Below are positions 38,805-50,440 of a DNA stretch of 64,000 nt, in pieces. Position 1 is the first letter of the stretch. Each line of letters opens with the position of its first letter. The position numbers were made by a program, and so were the translations under genes. Below the pieces are notes generated by a model that was not told the DNA's origin, did not search any database, and worked only from the letters and a program-made list of their open reading frames with translations. The stretch is from Timema cristinae (Eukaryota > Arthropoda > Insecta > Phasmatodea > Timematidae). The stretch covers positions 30,058,421 through 30,122,420 of the forward strand of contig JBCFYV010000100.1 in the NCBI GenBank assembly GCA_039000515.1, read 5' to 3'.

Positions 38805-39343
38805 TTCACTTAACTGAATTTGATTTAGATTTTAGGACTGTCCTATAGGCAATCATAACGTATAATTTAGTAATACAGATGAATTAAAAAAATAGTAATA
38901 GTTGTATGGCCACCAAAAATATACGTCCAATCATCTATACAGATGACAGCTAGACAGCCACATGTCAATTAATCAACCAAATAAACATAAACCAGCTGAC
39001 AAACACATGATAAACAGCTTTCTATCGAAAACCTAATAGCAAATCTAAATCACATCAAAACAGTAATATCTTAACAAAATATTGTGATTTTTTTTTATTA
39101 AGATTCTACCAAACAACATCATCCAAAACTTCCCTCCCTTTAAACAAAAAATCTAATGTATGTGACAGTGAAATTGGAACGTGTATTGCAATAACCTTTA
39201 TAGCAAACATAAAGTAAAATGCTGAACCATTTATTCTAAATATTAACCATTTTTCCAACTAACCTAATGGTGTGTTCAAGACCGCAAGGTTCTTAGTCTG
39301 TCAAACCCCTAACTAAAAAAAATATATTTTTTGTTATCTGCAG

Positions 39344-39626
39344 ACCCCTGGCTACCTACTACAAGTATGTGGAGCAGGATCGTGATTATATCTGCTCCAA
39401 GCCGGACGCTAGTGGCATGCACACGTGCGCTGATCTACCCCCTTACAAGGTCGGGGATCTTGAGTGCAACAGGACGTACAGTGCAGAGGGAGGAAACGAA
39501 CCCAACGAACACTCCTGCGTCAACTGGAACCAGTACTACACCAAGTGTATGGCGTCGCCTTTCAACCCTTTCCAAGGCACCATCAGTTTCGACAACATCG
39601 GCCTTGCCTGGGTCGCCATCTTCCTG
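39344..39626 (+). CDS. Cav3: Cav3 exon 3: domain I turret and pore helix start
   Basis: The first base completes Lys from exon 2. The exon begins PLATYYKYVEQDRDYICSKP and includes DASGMHTCADLPPYKV, CNRTYS, HSCVNWNQYYTKCMASPFNP and FDNIGLAWVAIFL. This is the long extracellular S5-P turret of T-type channels, with five cysteines in this exon (plus one in exon 2) and an N-glycosylation sequon NRT. The CVNWNQYYT motif and the FDNIG..W.AIF pore helix closely follow vertebrate Cav3. The acceptor is ttatctgcag and the donor gtgagt at 39627, phase 0. A degenerate copy of the last ~48 bases of this exon plus its donor lies at 39681-39741. Confidence 0.96.
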
Positions 39627-39680
39627 GTGAGTCTTACTACTACCTGTGCGTGACTAGTATACCTTCAAACCTTAAAAAAA

Positions 39681-39741
39681 CACATCAGTTTTGACAACAA
39701 GAACAGCCTTTTCTGGGCTGTCATATACCTGGTGAGTCTTA
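39681..39741 (+). pseudogene. Cav3: Partial tandem duplicate of the exon 3 3' end with donor site
   Basis: Only 54 bp after the exon 3 donor the sequence repeats the end of exon 3, including the ctggtgagtctta donor context. It can be read without stops as ISFDNKNSLFWAVIYL, against ISFDNIGLAWVAIFL in exon 3. One codon is gained and most changes keep the hydrophobic pattern. There is no good polypyrimidine tract directly before it. It is either the remains of a local exon-end duplication or the 3' part of an alternative exon version or extension. The sequence alone does not decide, and I treat it as a partial pseudo-exon. Confidence 0.6.
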
Positions 39742-40389
39742 ATCTGGGAGTGTGTTAGAATTCTACGATTAATGTATTAAGTACAGGTTAATTCATTTAT
39801 TACGAAATTAAAATATTTGTCCATATACAGACTCTACTGATAAAGCACTGTGTCATTTCTATAACATGTTGTAGTTCGGCTTGTGTTCAGTTAGAAATAA
39901 AGAATGTATCATTTTTATATGATCACATTACGTCCACCAACGAGTGATATACAGCTTAGTGTTTTGAGTTTTACTATACCAACACCATCGAAATATTGAA
40001 AAATTTAGTTTACTATCACTGGAGTTAATGTTTGTGGGACTCTTCCCAATCACTTCCCTTTACAAAGAGGCATAAGCTCTTTTCGATTGAAAAATTACTT
40101 AATTAAATATACCACTTTCAAACTTTATATAATAAAATTAGATTTCTATTTTGATTAACAGGACATGTTATTAGTCACTTTCTTTTACATTATTTATTAT
40201 TGATCAAAAATTCATAGGAAAATATTCAGAGTGTGAAACTCAAGCTGGCTTCCGACAACTGGCCTATCTTTCATAGACTAGCCTAGTCTCTCTCCCTTTA
40301 TTCACCCAGTTAGGCTTAGCTAAACATTTTATTCCTGCCGATTTTCCGTTGGTTTAAAAGAATACCATATGTGTTAAGATAGAACATTA

Positions 40390-40735
40390 TACTACTGTAA
40401 AGCCACACGGCTGACTCACTCATTGAGATTAATGTTTACCCACTTCCAGGTGAGCTAGAAACGAGAAATTTGGAAAACATATAGTTTTTAGCTGTAACCG
40501 AAGGTAAAATTACAAAAAGTTAAAAAATTTAATTTGAGCACCCCAAAAAAATTTAAAATGTTGGAGCAACTTTAAACTTGGTCCCGACCTTTCTTTGGAG
40601 GTCTCTTGTGGCTAAACGGTAAGACCTATCACAAAACCACTCTGGAATTACGTTAGTTTACATCCACTTGCAAAGCAAACTCACAGGATGGTTTGGGGGT
40701 GGAGCCCCTAACGAGCAAAGCGAGTTACTTTATAC
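40390..40735 (+). repeat. Family J repeat, copy 2
   Basis: ctgactcactcattgagatt, 'cttccaggtgagctagaaac', 'gacctttctttggagg', 'ggggtggagcccctaacg', ending 'gagcaaagcgagt'. Confidence 0.7.
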
Positions 40736-40999
40736 AGTTATTTGTATTGATTTGTATTTATTTGGGGTGTGTTTTTCTTACTGAAATATTCAGTTAAACA
40801 AATTGGGTTTGATCCCAAACCGTTCAAACAACTATGAGGGTGGTTATTGTACTCACTATTTTTATTTCTTTGGGATGAGGCAGTAATCATGTAGAATAGT
40901 GACTATTGAAAGATATATTGTGTTCCCTATTGTGTATCTTCCGTCAGATTAAGCTCCGCCTCATTGGAGAGGACAAGTGAGCCAAACGCGTATTTTGAG

Positions 41000-41195
41000 A
41001 GCTGACGGGTGTCAGCGGGAATCAATCCCATCACTGGATCGAAACGTGGAGGGTGGGAGGGGGGGGGGTAGTCAGGAGGTTTGAGGGTGTCACTCCCACT
41101 CGTGGCTTAAAGAATGTCACCGAGCTGTCAACTTGAAAAATATCACGAATATAACTCAATAAGTCTCTCATTCCCTCTAGAGAATATGTATTTGG
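41000..41195 (+). repeat. Family K repeat, copy 1
   Basis: Matches 47478-47660: 'ggaatcaatcccatcactgg', cgtggcttaaagaatgtcac, 'gagctgtcaact'. Ends about 20 bp before the 37-bp minisatellite. Confidence 0.65.
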
Positions 41196-41211
41196 TTCCT
41201 TTACTGGAAGA

Positions 41212-42254
41212 ATAAAAACTAAGGGTAAACTGGTTACTGGCTGTTTTAATAAAAACTAAGGGTAAACTGGTTACTGGCTGTTTTAATAAAAACTAAGGGT
41301 AAACTGGTTACTGGCTGTTTTAATAAAAACTAAGGGTAAACTGGTTACTGGCTGTTTTAATGAAAACTAAGGGTAAACTGGTTACTGGCTGTTTTAATAA
41401 AAACTAAGGGTAAACTGGTTACTGGCTGTTTTAATAAAAACTAAGTGTAAACTGGTTACTGGCTGTTTTAATAAAAACTAAGGGTAAACTTGTTTCTGGC
41501 TGTTTTAATAAAAACTAAGGGTAAACTGGTTACTGGCTGTTTTAATAAAAACTAAGGGTAAACTGGTTACTGGCTGTTTTAATAAAAACTAAGTGTAAAC
41601 TGGTTACTGGCTGTTTTAATAAAAACTAAGGGTAAACTTGTTTCTGGCTGTTTTAATAAAATACTAAGTGTAAACTGGTTACTGGCTGTTTTAATAAAAA
41701 CTAAGTGTAAACTTGTTACTGGCTGTTTTAATAAAAACTAAGTGTAAACTAGTTACTGGCTGTTTTAATAAAAACTAAGTGTATACTGGTTACTGGCTGT
41801 TTTAATAAAAACTAAGTGTAAACTGGTTACGGGCTGTTTTAATAAAATCTAAGGGTAAACTGGTTACTGGCTGATTTAATAAAAACTAAGGGTAAACTGG
41901 TTACTGGCTGTTTTAATAAAAACTAAGTGTAAACTGGTTACGGGCTGTTTTAATAAAATCTAAGGGTAAATTGGTTACTGGCTGTTTTAATAAAAACTAA
42001 GGGTAAACTTGTTTCTGGCTGTTTTAATAAAAACTAAGTGTAAACTGGTTACTGGCTGTTTTAATAAAAACTAAGGGTAAACTTGTTTCTGGCTGTTTTA
42101 ATAAAAACTAAGGGTAAACTTGTTTCCGGTTGTTTTAATAAAAACTAAGGGTAAACTTGTTTCTGGCTGTTTTAATAAAAACTAAGGGTAAACTTGTTTC
42201 TGGCTGTTTTAATAAAAACTAAGGGTAAACTTGTTTCTGGCTGTTTTAATAAAT
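41212..42254. repeat. 37-bp minisatellite, about 28 copies
   Basis: Unit aaaactaagggtaaactggt followed by tactggctgttttaata. Variant units (aagtgtaaa; cttgtttctgg) alternate, and the right end is dominated by cttgtttctgg units. Head-to-tail without spacers. Confidence 0.98.
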
Positions 42255-42791
42255 CAGAACATTCCTGTTACCGTAGGTTTTAGTAGTAAAATATTTTTTA
42301 ATTCACTTTAAATCAAGGTTCTTATATTCTATTAAGTATAAAATAACATTCAAACTGGGATAAAACCCGATACATTTTGGCTTCGTTCATCAATGATCTA
42401 CAAGTAAGCTATCCCGGTTCGTCTCGTAGTTAAGGTCATATTTAACTGGTCATTGTATTGAGTCTAATTGTGGTAATTGGTCACTTAGAGCTATCCACAA
42501 TCACCATCTAATTGTGGTAGCTGATGAAAGTTTACTGTGATAGCTGGGAAAGTTGATTTGATAGCTCTAAGGGGCCCATACTTTCACCATTTACCACAAT
42601 CAGACTCAATAATACAAGAACTAGAGAAGGATGGCCCTGGATACGAGACTAACCAAGAGCATCAATGGTAGATGATTGGCACGCAAGGCCAAAGGTCCCA
42701 TGGCTTATTCCTATATTCAGGTTTGCCAAATTTCGATTAATTGAAATATATTCTGCTACCGTGAATTGACCTGGTGGACAATTATCACGTA

Positions 42792-43009
42792 GCCCACTTT
42801 GGTGGCCACATTGTCTAACGCGCTACTCTCGTGTTAATCTAGACTGCCAAAGATGGGTGCACTAAGGGTGGCTTTTCCTAAATAGTTTTCCACTCTCCTT
42901 CCATGCAAATTTGGCTGCCCTACCTCTAAATTAGACCTTCCCGATTCCTAACCTATTAGTATAATTAGTACATAAGCGTATGCCTAAAAGAGTATTAAGA
43001 CGTGATGCT
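42792..43009 (+). mobile_element. SINE C, host of a nested SINE B
   Basis: gcccactttggtggccacat, 'ccttccatgcaaatttgg' and tail 'gagtattaagacgtgatgct'. Confidence 0.8.
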
Positions 43010-43286
43010 GTCGGTGACCTGGTGGTCTAGAGGTAAGGTGTCAGACTTCTGTGCTGGCGGCCGGGGTTCGATCCTCGTTCCCGGCAAAGATTTATCTGAT
43101 TACCAAACCCTTCCATCACCTCTGACAAGACATCTTGTGAATGTGAGGAATGCCAGGCCTCCACCGTGGTTCGGATCCCACGTTAAACTGTAGGTCCTTC
43201 ATTTCATCTCACTATCACCCTACCATTACACATTAGCGTAAGTGCGTATAACCCGAACGGGTAGTAAGACGTGGTGCTAATAATAA
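43010..43286 (+). mobile_element. SINE B with 14-bp target duplication
   Basis: Full-length: head 'gacctggtggtctagaggta', B box ggccggggttcgatcctcg, tail 'cccgaacgggtagtaagac' and (aat)n. Flanked by taagacgtgatgct at 42996-43009 and 43287-43300, inside the tail of an older SINE C. Confidence 0.93.
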
Positions 43287-43542
43287 TAAGACGTGATGCT
43301 TAGAAAAAATATATAAAGTAAGTGTTTTAATGTTGATATTTATTCTTAGTTTTGTGATTAGGTTTTTTAATATATATATATAAATAAAAAGTGGTCAAAG
43401 GTTCTGTAACTGCCGGTTTTAAGATATTGTAACCTAAAGAAAAAGTTTGGATGATCAAACTCAGTTTCCAATATTTCAAATTAAATGGCGTGTCCAAATC
43501 AAAACCAATAGAGAGCGTGACGTGATGTGATTATGTTTCCAG

Positions 43543-43635
43543 GTAATCAGCCTGGAGGGATGGACAGATATCATGTACTACGTGCAAGATGCCCATTCTT
43601 TCTGGGACTGGATCTATTTTGTGCTTCTCATCGTG
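43543..43635 (+). CDS. Cav3: Cav3 exon 4: domain I selectivity filter
   Basis: Thirty-one codons in phase 0 at both ends, starting [20 protein letters not shown] and continuing [11 protein letters not shown]. The Glu in SLEGW is the domain I filter residue of the T-type EEDD ring and binds permeating Ca2+ at the pore mouth. The rest enters S6. The acceptor is atgtttccag and the donor gtaagt at 43636. A 66-bp satellite array starts about 97 bp downstream. Confidence 0.96.
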
Positions 43636-43731
43636 GTAAGTGAAACATGGTGTTAAAACAGTTCAATCATTCATCAAAACAACGCCAACATTATAATATC
43701 AACGAAAGATTAATCGTCTCCATGATAACCA

Positions 43732-46700
43732 CGATTAAAATATAATAATTAAATACACATCACACAGCTGGTTTGTTCGCTCAGTTGTGGCCAATATCGA
43801 TTAAAATATAATAATTAAATACACATCACACAGCTGGTTTGTTCGCTCAGTTGTGGTCAATATCGAATAAAATATAATAATTAAATACACATCACACAGC
43901 TGGTTTGTTCGCTCTGTTGTGGCTAATATCGATTAAAATATAATAATTAAATACACATCACACAGCTGGTTTGTTTGTTCAGTTGTGGCCAGTATCGATT
44001 AAAATATAATAATTAAATTCACATTACACAGCTGGTTTGTTCACTCAGTTGTGGCCAATATCGATTAAAATATAATAATTAAATACACATCACACAGCTG
44101 GTTTGTTCGCTCAGTTGTGGCCAATATCGATTAAAATATAATAATTAAATACACATTACACAGCTGGTTTGTTCGCTCTGTTGTGGCCAATATCGATTAA
44201 AATATAATAATTAAATACACATCACACAGCTGGTTTGTTCGCTCAGTTGGGGCCAATATCGATTAAAATATAATAATTAAATACACATAGAACAGCTGGT
44301 TTGTTCGCTCTGTTGTGGCCAATATCGATTAAAATATAATAATTAAATACACATCACACAGCTGGTTTGTTCGCTCAGTTGTGGCCAATATCGATTAAAA
44401 TATAATAATTAAATACACATCACACAGCTGGTTTGTTCGCTCAGTTGTGGTCAATATCGAATAAAATATAATAATTAAATACACATCACACAGCTGGTTT
44501 GTTCGCTCTGTTGTGGCTAATATCGATTAAAATATAATAATTAAATACACATCACACAGCTGGTTTGTTTGTTCAGTTGTGGCCAGTATCGATTAAAATA
44601 TAATAATTAAATTCACATTACACAGCTGGTTTGTTCACTCAGTTGTGGCCAATATCGATTAAAATATAATAATTAAATACACATCACACAGCTGGTTTGT
44701 TCGCTCAGTTGTGGCCAATATCGATTAAAATATAATAATTAAATACACATTACACAGCTGGTTTGTTCGCTCTGTTGTGGCCAATATCGATTAAAATATA
44801 ATAATTAAATACACATCACACAGCTGGTTTGTTCGCTCAGTTGGGGCCAATATCGATTAAAATATAATAATTAAATACACATCACACAGCTGGTTTGTTC
44901 GCTCTGTTGTGGCTAATATCGATTAAAATATAATAATTAAATACACATCACACAGCTGGTTTGTTTGTTCAGTTGTGGCCAGTATCGATTAAAATATAAT
45001 AATTAAATTCACATTACACAGCTGGTTTGTTCACTCAGTTGTGGCCAATATCGATTAAAATATAATAATTAAATACACATCACACAGCTGGTTTGTTCGC
45101 TCAGTTGTGGCCAATATCGATTAAAATATAATAATTAAATACACATTACACAGCTGGTTTGTTCGCTCTGTTGTGGCCAATATCGATTAAAATATAATAA
45201 TTAAATACACATCACACAGCTGGTTTGTTCGCTCAGTTGGGGCCAATATCGATTAAAATATAATAATTAAATACACATCACACAGCTGGTTTGTTCGCTC
45301 AGTTGTGGCCAATATCGATTAAAATATAATAATTAAATACACATTACACAGCTGGTTTGTTCGCTCAGTTGTGGCTAATATCGATTAAAATATAATAATT
45401 AAATACACATCACACAGCTGGTTTGTTCGCTCAGTTGTGGCTAATATCGATTAAAATATAATAATTAAATACACATTACACAGCTGGTTTGTTCACTCAG
45501 TTGTGGCCAATATCGATTAAAATATAATAATTAAATACACAACACACAGCTGGCTTGTTCGCTCAGTTGTGGCCAGTATCGATTAAAATATAATAATTAA
45601 ATACACATCACACAGCTGGTTTGTTCGCTCAGATGTGGCTAATATCGATTAAAATATAATAATTAAATACACATCACACAGCTGGTTTGTTCGCTCAGTT
45701 GTGGCTAATATCGATTAAAATATAATAATTAAATACACATCACACAGCTGGTTTGTTCGCTCAGTTGTGGCTAATATCGATTAAAATATAATAATTAAAT
45801 ACACATCACACAGCTGGCTTGTTCGCTCAGTTGTGGCCAATATCGATTAAAATATAATAATTAAATACACATCACACAGCTGGTTTGTTCGCTCTGTTGT
45901 GGCTAATATCGATTAAAATATAATAATTAAATACACATCACACCGCTGGTTTGTTCACTCAGTTTTGGCCAATATCGATTAAAATATAATAATTAAATAC
46001 ACATCACACAGCTGGTTTGTTCGCTCAGTTGTGGCTAATATCGATTAAATATAATAATTAAATACACATCACACAGCTGGTTTGTTCACTCAGTTGTGGC
46101 CAATATCGATTAAAATATAATAATTAAATACACATCACACAGCTGGTTTGTTCGCTCTGTTGTGGCTAATATCGATTAAAATATAATAATTAAATACACA
46201 TCACACAGCTGGTTTGTTCGCTCAGTTGTGGCTAATATCGATTAAAATATAATAATTAAATACACATCACACAGCTGGTTTGTTCGCTCAGTTGTGGCTA
46301 ATATCGATTAAAATATAATAATTAAATACACATCACACAGCTGGCTTGTTCGCTCAGTTGTGGCCAATATCGATTAAAATATAATAATTAAATACACATC
46401 ACACAGCTGGTTTGTTCGCTCTGTTGTGGCTAATATCGATTAAAATATAATAATTAAATACACATCACACCGCTGGTTTGTTCACTCAGTTTTGGCCAAT
46501 ATCGATTAAAATATAATAATTAAATACACATCACACAGCTGGTTTGTTCACTCAATTGTGGCCAATATCGATTAAAATATAATAATTAAATACACATCAC
46601 ACAGCTGGTTTGTTCGCTCTGTTGTGGCTAATATCGATTAAAATATAATAATTAAATACACATCACACAGCTGGTTTGTTTGTTCAGTTGTGGCCAGTAT

Positions 46701-47364
46701 CGATTAAAATATAATAATTAAATACACATTACACAGCTGGTTTGTTCACTCAGTTGTGGCCAATATCGATTAAAATATAATAATTAAATACACATCACAC
46801 AGCTGGTTTGTTCGCTCAGTTGTGGCTAATACCAATTAAAATATAATAATTAAATACACATCACACAGCTGGTTTGTTCGCTCAGTTGTGGCCAGTATCG
46901 ATTAAAATATAATAATTAAATACACATCACACAGCTGGTTTGTTCGCTCTGTTGTGGCTAATATCGATTAAAATATAATAATTAAATATACATCACACCG
47001 CTGGTTTGTTCACTCAGTTTTGGCCAATATTGATTAAAATATAATAATTAAATACACATCACACAGCTGGTTTGTTCGCTCAGCTGTGGCTAATATCGAT
47101 TAAAATATAATAATTAAATACACATTACACAGCTGGTTTGTTCACTCAGTTGTGGCCAATATCGATTAAAATATAATAATTAAATATACATCACACAGCT
47201 GGTTTGTTCGCTCTGTTGTGGCTAATATCGATTAAAATATAATAATTAAATACACATCACACAGCTGGTTTGTTTGTTCAGTTGTGGCCAGTATCGATTA
47301 AAATATAATAATTAAATACACATCACACAGCTGGTTTGTTCACTCAGCTGTGGCCAATATCGAT
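43732..47364. repeat. 66-bp satellite, about 55 copies, with higher-order blocks
   Basis: Unit cgattaaaatataataatta, aatacacatcacacagctgg, 'tttgttcgctcagttgtggc' and caatat. Variants recur in fixed order: the 'tcaatatcgaataaaa' unit at 43864 and 44458 (594 bp = 9 units), 'gtttgtttgttcag' units 9 then 6 units apart, and the 'cacaccgctgg' unit at about 45941, 46468 and 46996 (8 units each, one with a single-base deletion). This indicates amplification of multi-unit blocks. Confidence 0.98.
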
Positions 47365-47477
47365 TAGGCATCGGGAATTAGGTGATGCTCCATACAAATC
47401 TAAGAGATTTATGGTCCACCCATATCTGTAAGAAAGTGGTATACAATGTCGAGATCATTTAGTCTTATTTTGTTTGT

Positions 47478-47660
47478 TGACAGCTCTCAGCTGGAATCAA
47501 TCTCATCACTGATTTGAAAAGTAGAGGATGGGAGAGAGGGTTAAGTGGCTTAAGGGTAGTCACTCACATTCGTGGCTTAAATAATGTCACTGAGCTGTCA
47601 ACTATAAAAGTGTCACGAGGATAACTCGATAAGTGTCACAATCCCTGTAGAGACCATTTG
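47478..47660 (+). repeat. Family K repeat, copy 2
   Basis: 'ggaatcaatctcatcactg', cgtggcttaaataatgtcac, 'gagctgtcaactataaaag'. Starts about 115 bp after the end of the 66-bp satellite. Confidence 0.65.
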
Positions 47661-48544
47661 TTTTTCTCTAAAATTATATATTATTAGTCTCTACCTCATT
47701 AGTGTAATTAATAGACGCGAACGAAAATACCCGCCTAAGCGACCCAATGGCATAAGACAGGTATGGTCAAACTATGACCCACGGGCCAAATATGGTATAC
47801 CAGTGTGTTTAATCTAACCCACGGGATAAATAGTTTCAATGAGTTGTGTTTTGTACCGTTATGTTGCCACCCTGAGACTCAAAATTTCCAAACTTGGTGG
47901 ATCATGCCTAAAAATATATGGAAGTGTTTGTATCCTCATATTCATGGAAACAAGTGTTTTGAACCAAAACACTTAGGAAAAGTGATCTTAGAAACCAACT
48001 CACTGATGAGCATCTTGTCTTCTCTCTTGAGAACCACCTGTCATACCTAAAGTTTTGACGAATTGTATTGTAAACTATAGTAGGCTACATGATGTGGTGT
48101 TAGTCATAATTGATTAAGTCCAAAAAGAGTTGCTAGCTTAAGTCAAATATTCTATAAAATAGTTCTTCGGTAAGTTTACATCGGAGATCTAACTCTACCT
48201 CGAACTGGGGACAAGAGCGTACTCTACTACTGCCACGACCCTATTTACCCTTCCCAGCCACTGCTGTCCTAGTTTCAACTATTCATATTGTTTAAAAGTG
48301 TGTCTTTATTTCAACGTTTTTTGCCTAGTTACAAAAAACTGATACGTAACTATTCACAAATTAAGCTGATTATAATAATAGTTTTGTTATATTATTGTGA
48401 ACTGTTGGGGTTTGACTAACTCAGGCTTAATACACAAACTGGTAGCATGTCTCTCGGGAAACATTAATATTACCTAGATGTTATTAGATGGATTTATATA
48501 TATATAATTATAAGAATAAGTTTGAGAACTTTTTTTCTTATAAA

Positions 48545-48648
48545 ATCTACAAAGTTATATATATATATATATATTCTATATATTATATAAGTGTATATAT
48601 ATATTATATAAGCGTATATATATATATATATTATATATATATATATAT
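48545..48648. repeat. AT microsatellite
   Basis: Interrupted (ta)n runs. Abuts the mariner element, whose TA target lies in it. A Tyr/Ile-rich frame here is an artefact. Confidence 0.95.
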
Positions 48649-48649
48649 A

Positions 48650-50090
48650 CAGAAAGTCTGTTCAAAAAGTTCTCAAACTTTATTTTTATAATTATATTTA
48701 TTACATTTATATATTTATTAATTTTTATAAATATATTTATTTTATAAGGATAAAGTTCTCAAACTTTATTTTTATAATTTTTCCGGACTTACCTGCAACT
48801 TATTCAGCCTTGTCAACTTCAAGGTATTCTCCTCCTCGGTTGATACACAGCTCCCAACGCCGTGTTGACTTCTTTAAGCAGTTCTGACAGGTGTCGTGAT
48901 CGCTCGTAGATCTGCCTGATGTATTTCTTTGATGTATTTGATAGTGTCAAATCTTCAACGTGTATTTTAGTTTTAGATACGGGAAAAGGTCCATGGGAAC
49001 CAGCTCAGGCAAGTGGGGGGGGGGGGAAGCTGGGGAAGCACAGTTATACCCGTTTTGTGCGCAAAAGTCACGGATCAGAAAAGATGCGTATGCTGGCACG
49101 TTTCCGTGATGGAGGAACCAGGATTTGTGTTGCCTTAGCTCAAGCCTTTTTCTCCTAACATTTTCTCTCAGACGCCTCAGAGCTTTGATAAAATATCGCC
49201 AATTCACTGTTTGTATTTTTGGTATAAAAAAATCGTAATAAACAACGCCCTCAACGTAAAAAAAGTCAGCATAACTTTCACGTTCGAACTGATCTGCCAC
49301 GCTTTTTTCAGCCCAGGAAAATTTTTTCCAACCCACTGTGAAGACTGTCTTTTAGTTTCGATATCGTAGCCGTAAGTAAATGTCTCATCGCCGGTGATAA
49401 TGCCCTTCATGATGATGTCCTCGTTTGTGCGATCCAAAAGTTCATGACAGATCGCAATGTGATTGCATCTCTGATCCTGAATCAGCAGCTGTAGGATGAA
49501 CTTATCTCTGTTCGTAAATCAGCAGCCGTGGACAACTTTGCAGTAGCTCGAAACATTTCCAGTTTTTTTGGTCAAAATGCCACGACATCCTATTGAAATG
49601 TTGCACTCATCCGCAATTTTTCGAACAGTCAATCGACGGTTGTAACGCACATTTACCCTAATTTGGTCCACATGAGCGTCTTCAGTTGACGTCAAGGACT
49701 GCCCTGAACGCGGGTCATTATCATCATCAGTTGATTGCCAACCACCTTTGAATCGTTTAAAACCATTTATAGCACTGTGTACGGTTTAAGAACGGATCAC
49801 CATAAATTTGTTTCATAATTTCGTGAGTTTACGTAAACGTTTTCTTAAGTTTGACGCAAAATTTGATGTTTATGCGCTGCAAGTGAAACTAAGTCATCTC
49901 GAAAATCGCAACACACGTACAAATAACTCCTAAGCAAAACAATGCAGTAAGATGACTAATCACAATAGAATGACCAGTTAAACGGTAGATTAATTGCTAG
50001 GTTTGCCGCTATGCAACATCTACTACACTTCGCTACAACATCCGTTTGCCAGCTATTTTAAAAGTCCGGAAACTTTTTGAACAGAACTCG
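48650..50090 (-). mobile_element. mariner transposon, inactive
   Basis: Bounded by TA (48648-48649 and 50091-50092), with inverted termini sharing ctgttcaaaaagtt. On the minus strand a broken transposase is visible: IITGDETFTYGYDIETKRQS (first catalytic Asp in GDET), SNVKVMLTFF, then in another frame RRLRENVRRKRLELRQHKSW, FLHHGNVPAYASF and ELVPMDLFPYLKLK. The usual HHDN is HHGN, so the second catalytic Asp is lost, and frame shifts separate the parts. The family is normally about 1.3 kb. This copy is 1441 bp partly because of an ~84-bp duplication at its left end (tctcaaactttatttttata occurs at about 48671 and 48755). Confidence 0.9.
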
Positions 50091-50157
50091 TACACTAAAT
50101 TGAGTATGTCAACATACATGTATCGATACCTATTTTCTACTTCATCAGGCATGTAGA

Positions 50158-50408
50158 GTAGGGCCCCCATATCCGCGGGTAATACATTCCTAGATCTGCC
50201 CTGGTTATGTTAACCGTGGATAATACCACAATATTATATAGTGTGGTATTCATGTAACATACATAAATACGGTAAAGTTTAATTAATAAATTATTCAAAG
50301 TAGGATATAACCAACATTAATTAAAGTAAAAATAACGTGTACTGTACATTACATTGTACTTACTATTCTCCATTCTTTTTGTTGCAACGATCACTGATGA
50401 TGATGAGG

Positions 50409-50440
<32 letters not shown>

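Larger units (their letters stand above)
24331..39343 (+). other. Intron 2 (15.0 kb)
   Basis: GT-AG intron. Contains a family H copy, a TTAA fold-back element, a family J copy and many antisense family C SINEs (listed). Long AT-rich stretches with no recognised feature: about 25030-26640, 27980-28470, 29700-32730, 33000-33630, 33840-36670 and 38810-39330. The segment 36240-36640 is GC-richer and overlaps short frames on both strands, but none resembles a known protein. Confidence 0.85.
39627..43542 (+). other. Intron 3 (3.9 kb)
   Basis: GT-AG intron. It holds the partial exon 3 duplicate, a family J repeat, a family K repeat, the 37-bp minisatellite and a SINE C carrying an inserted SINE B. 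About 39745-40380, 40740-40990, 42260-42780 and 43301-43540 are AT-rich sequence in which I see no gene. Confidence 0.85.

Noticed and set aside
43014..43086. tRNA gene in the SINE B head
   Set aside because: The same head occurs in seven copies attached to one body and tail, so it is a SINE promoter region.
43732..47364. CRISPR array
   Set aside because: Units are contiguous 66-mers without variable spacers, in a eukaryotic intron.
48488..48691. Tyr/Ile-rich + strand frame
   Set aside because: Translation of an AT microsatellite and a mariner terminus.
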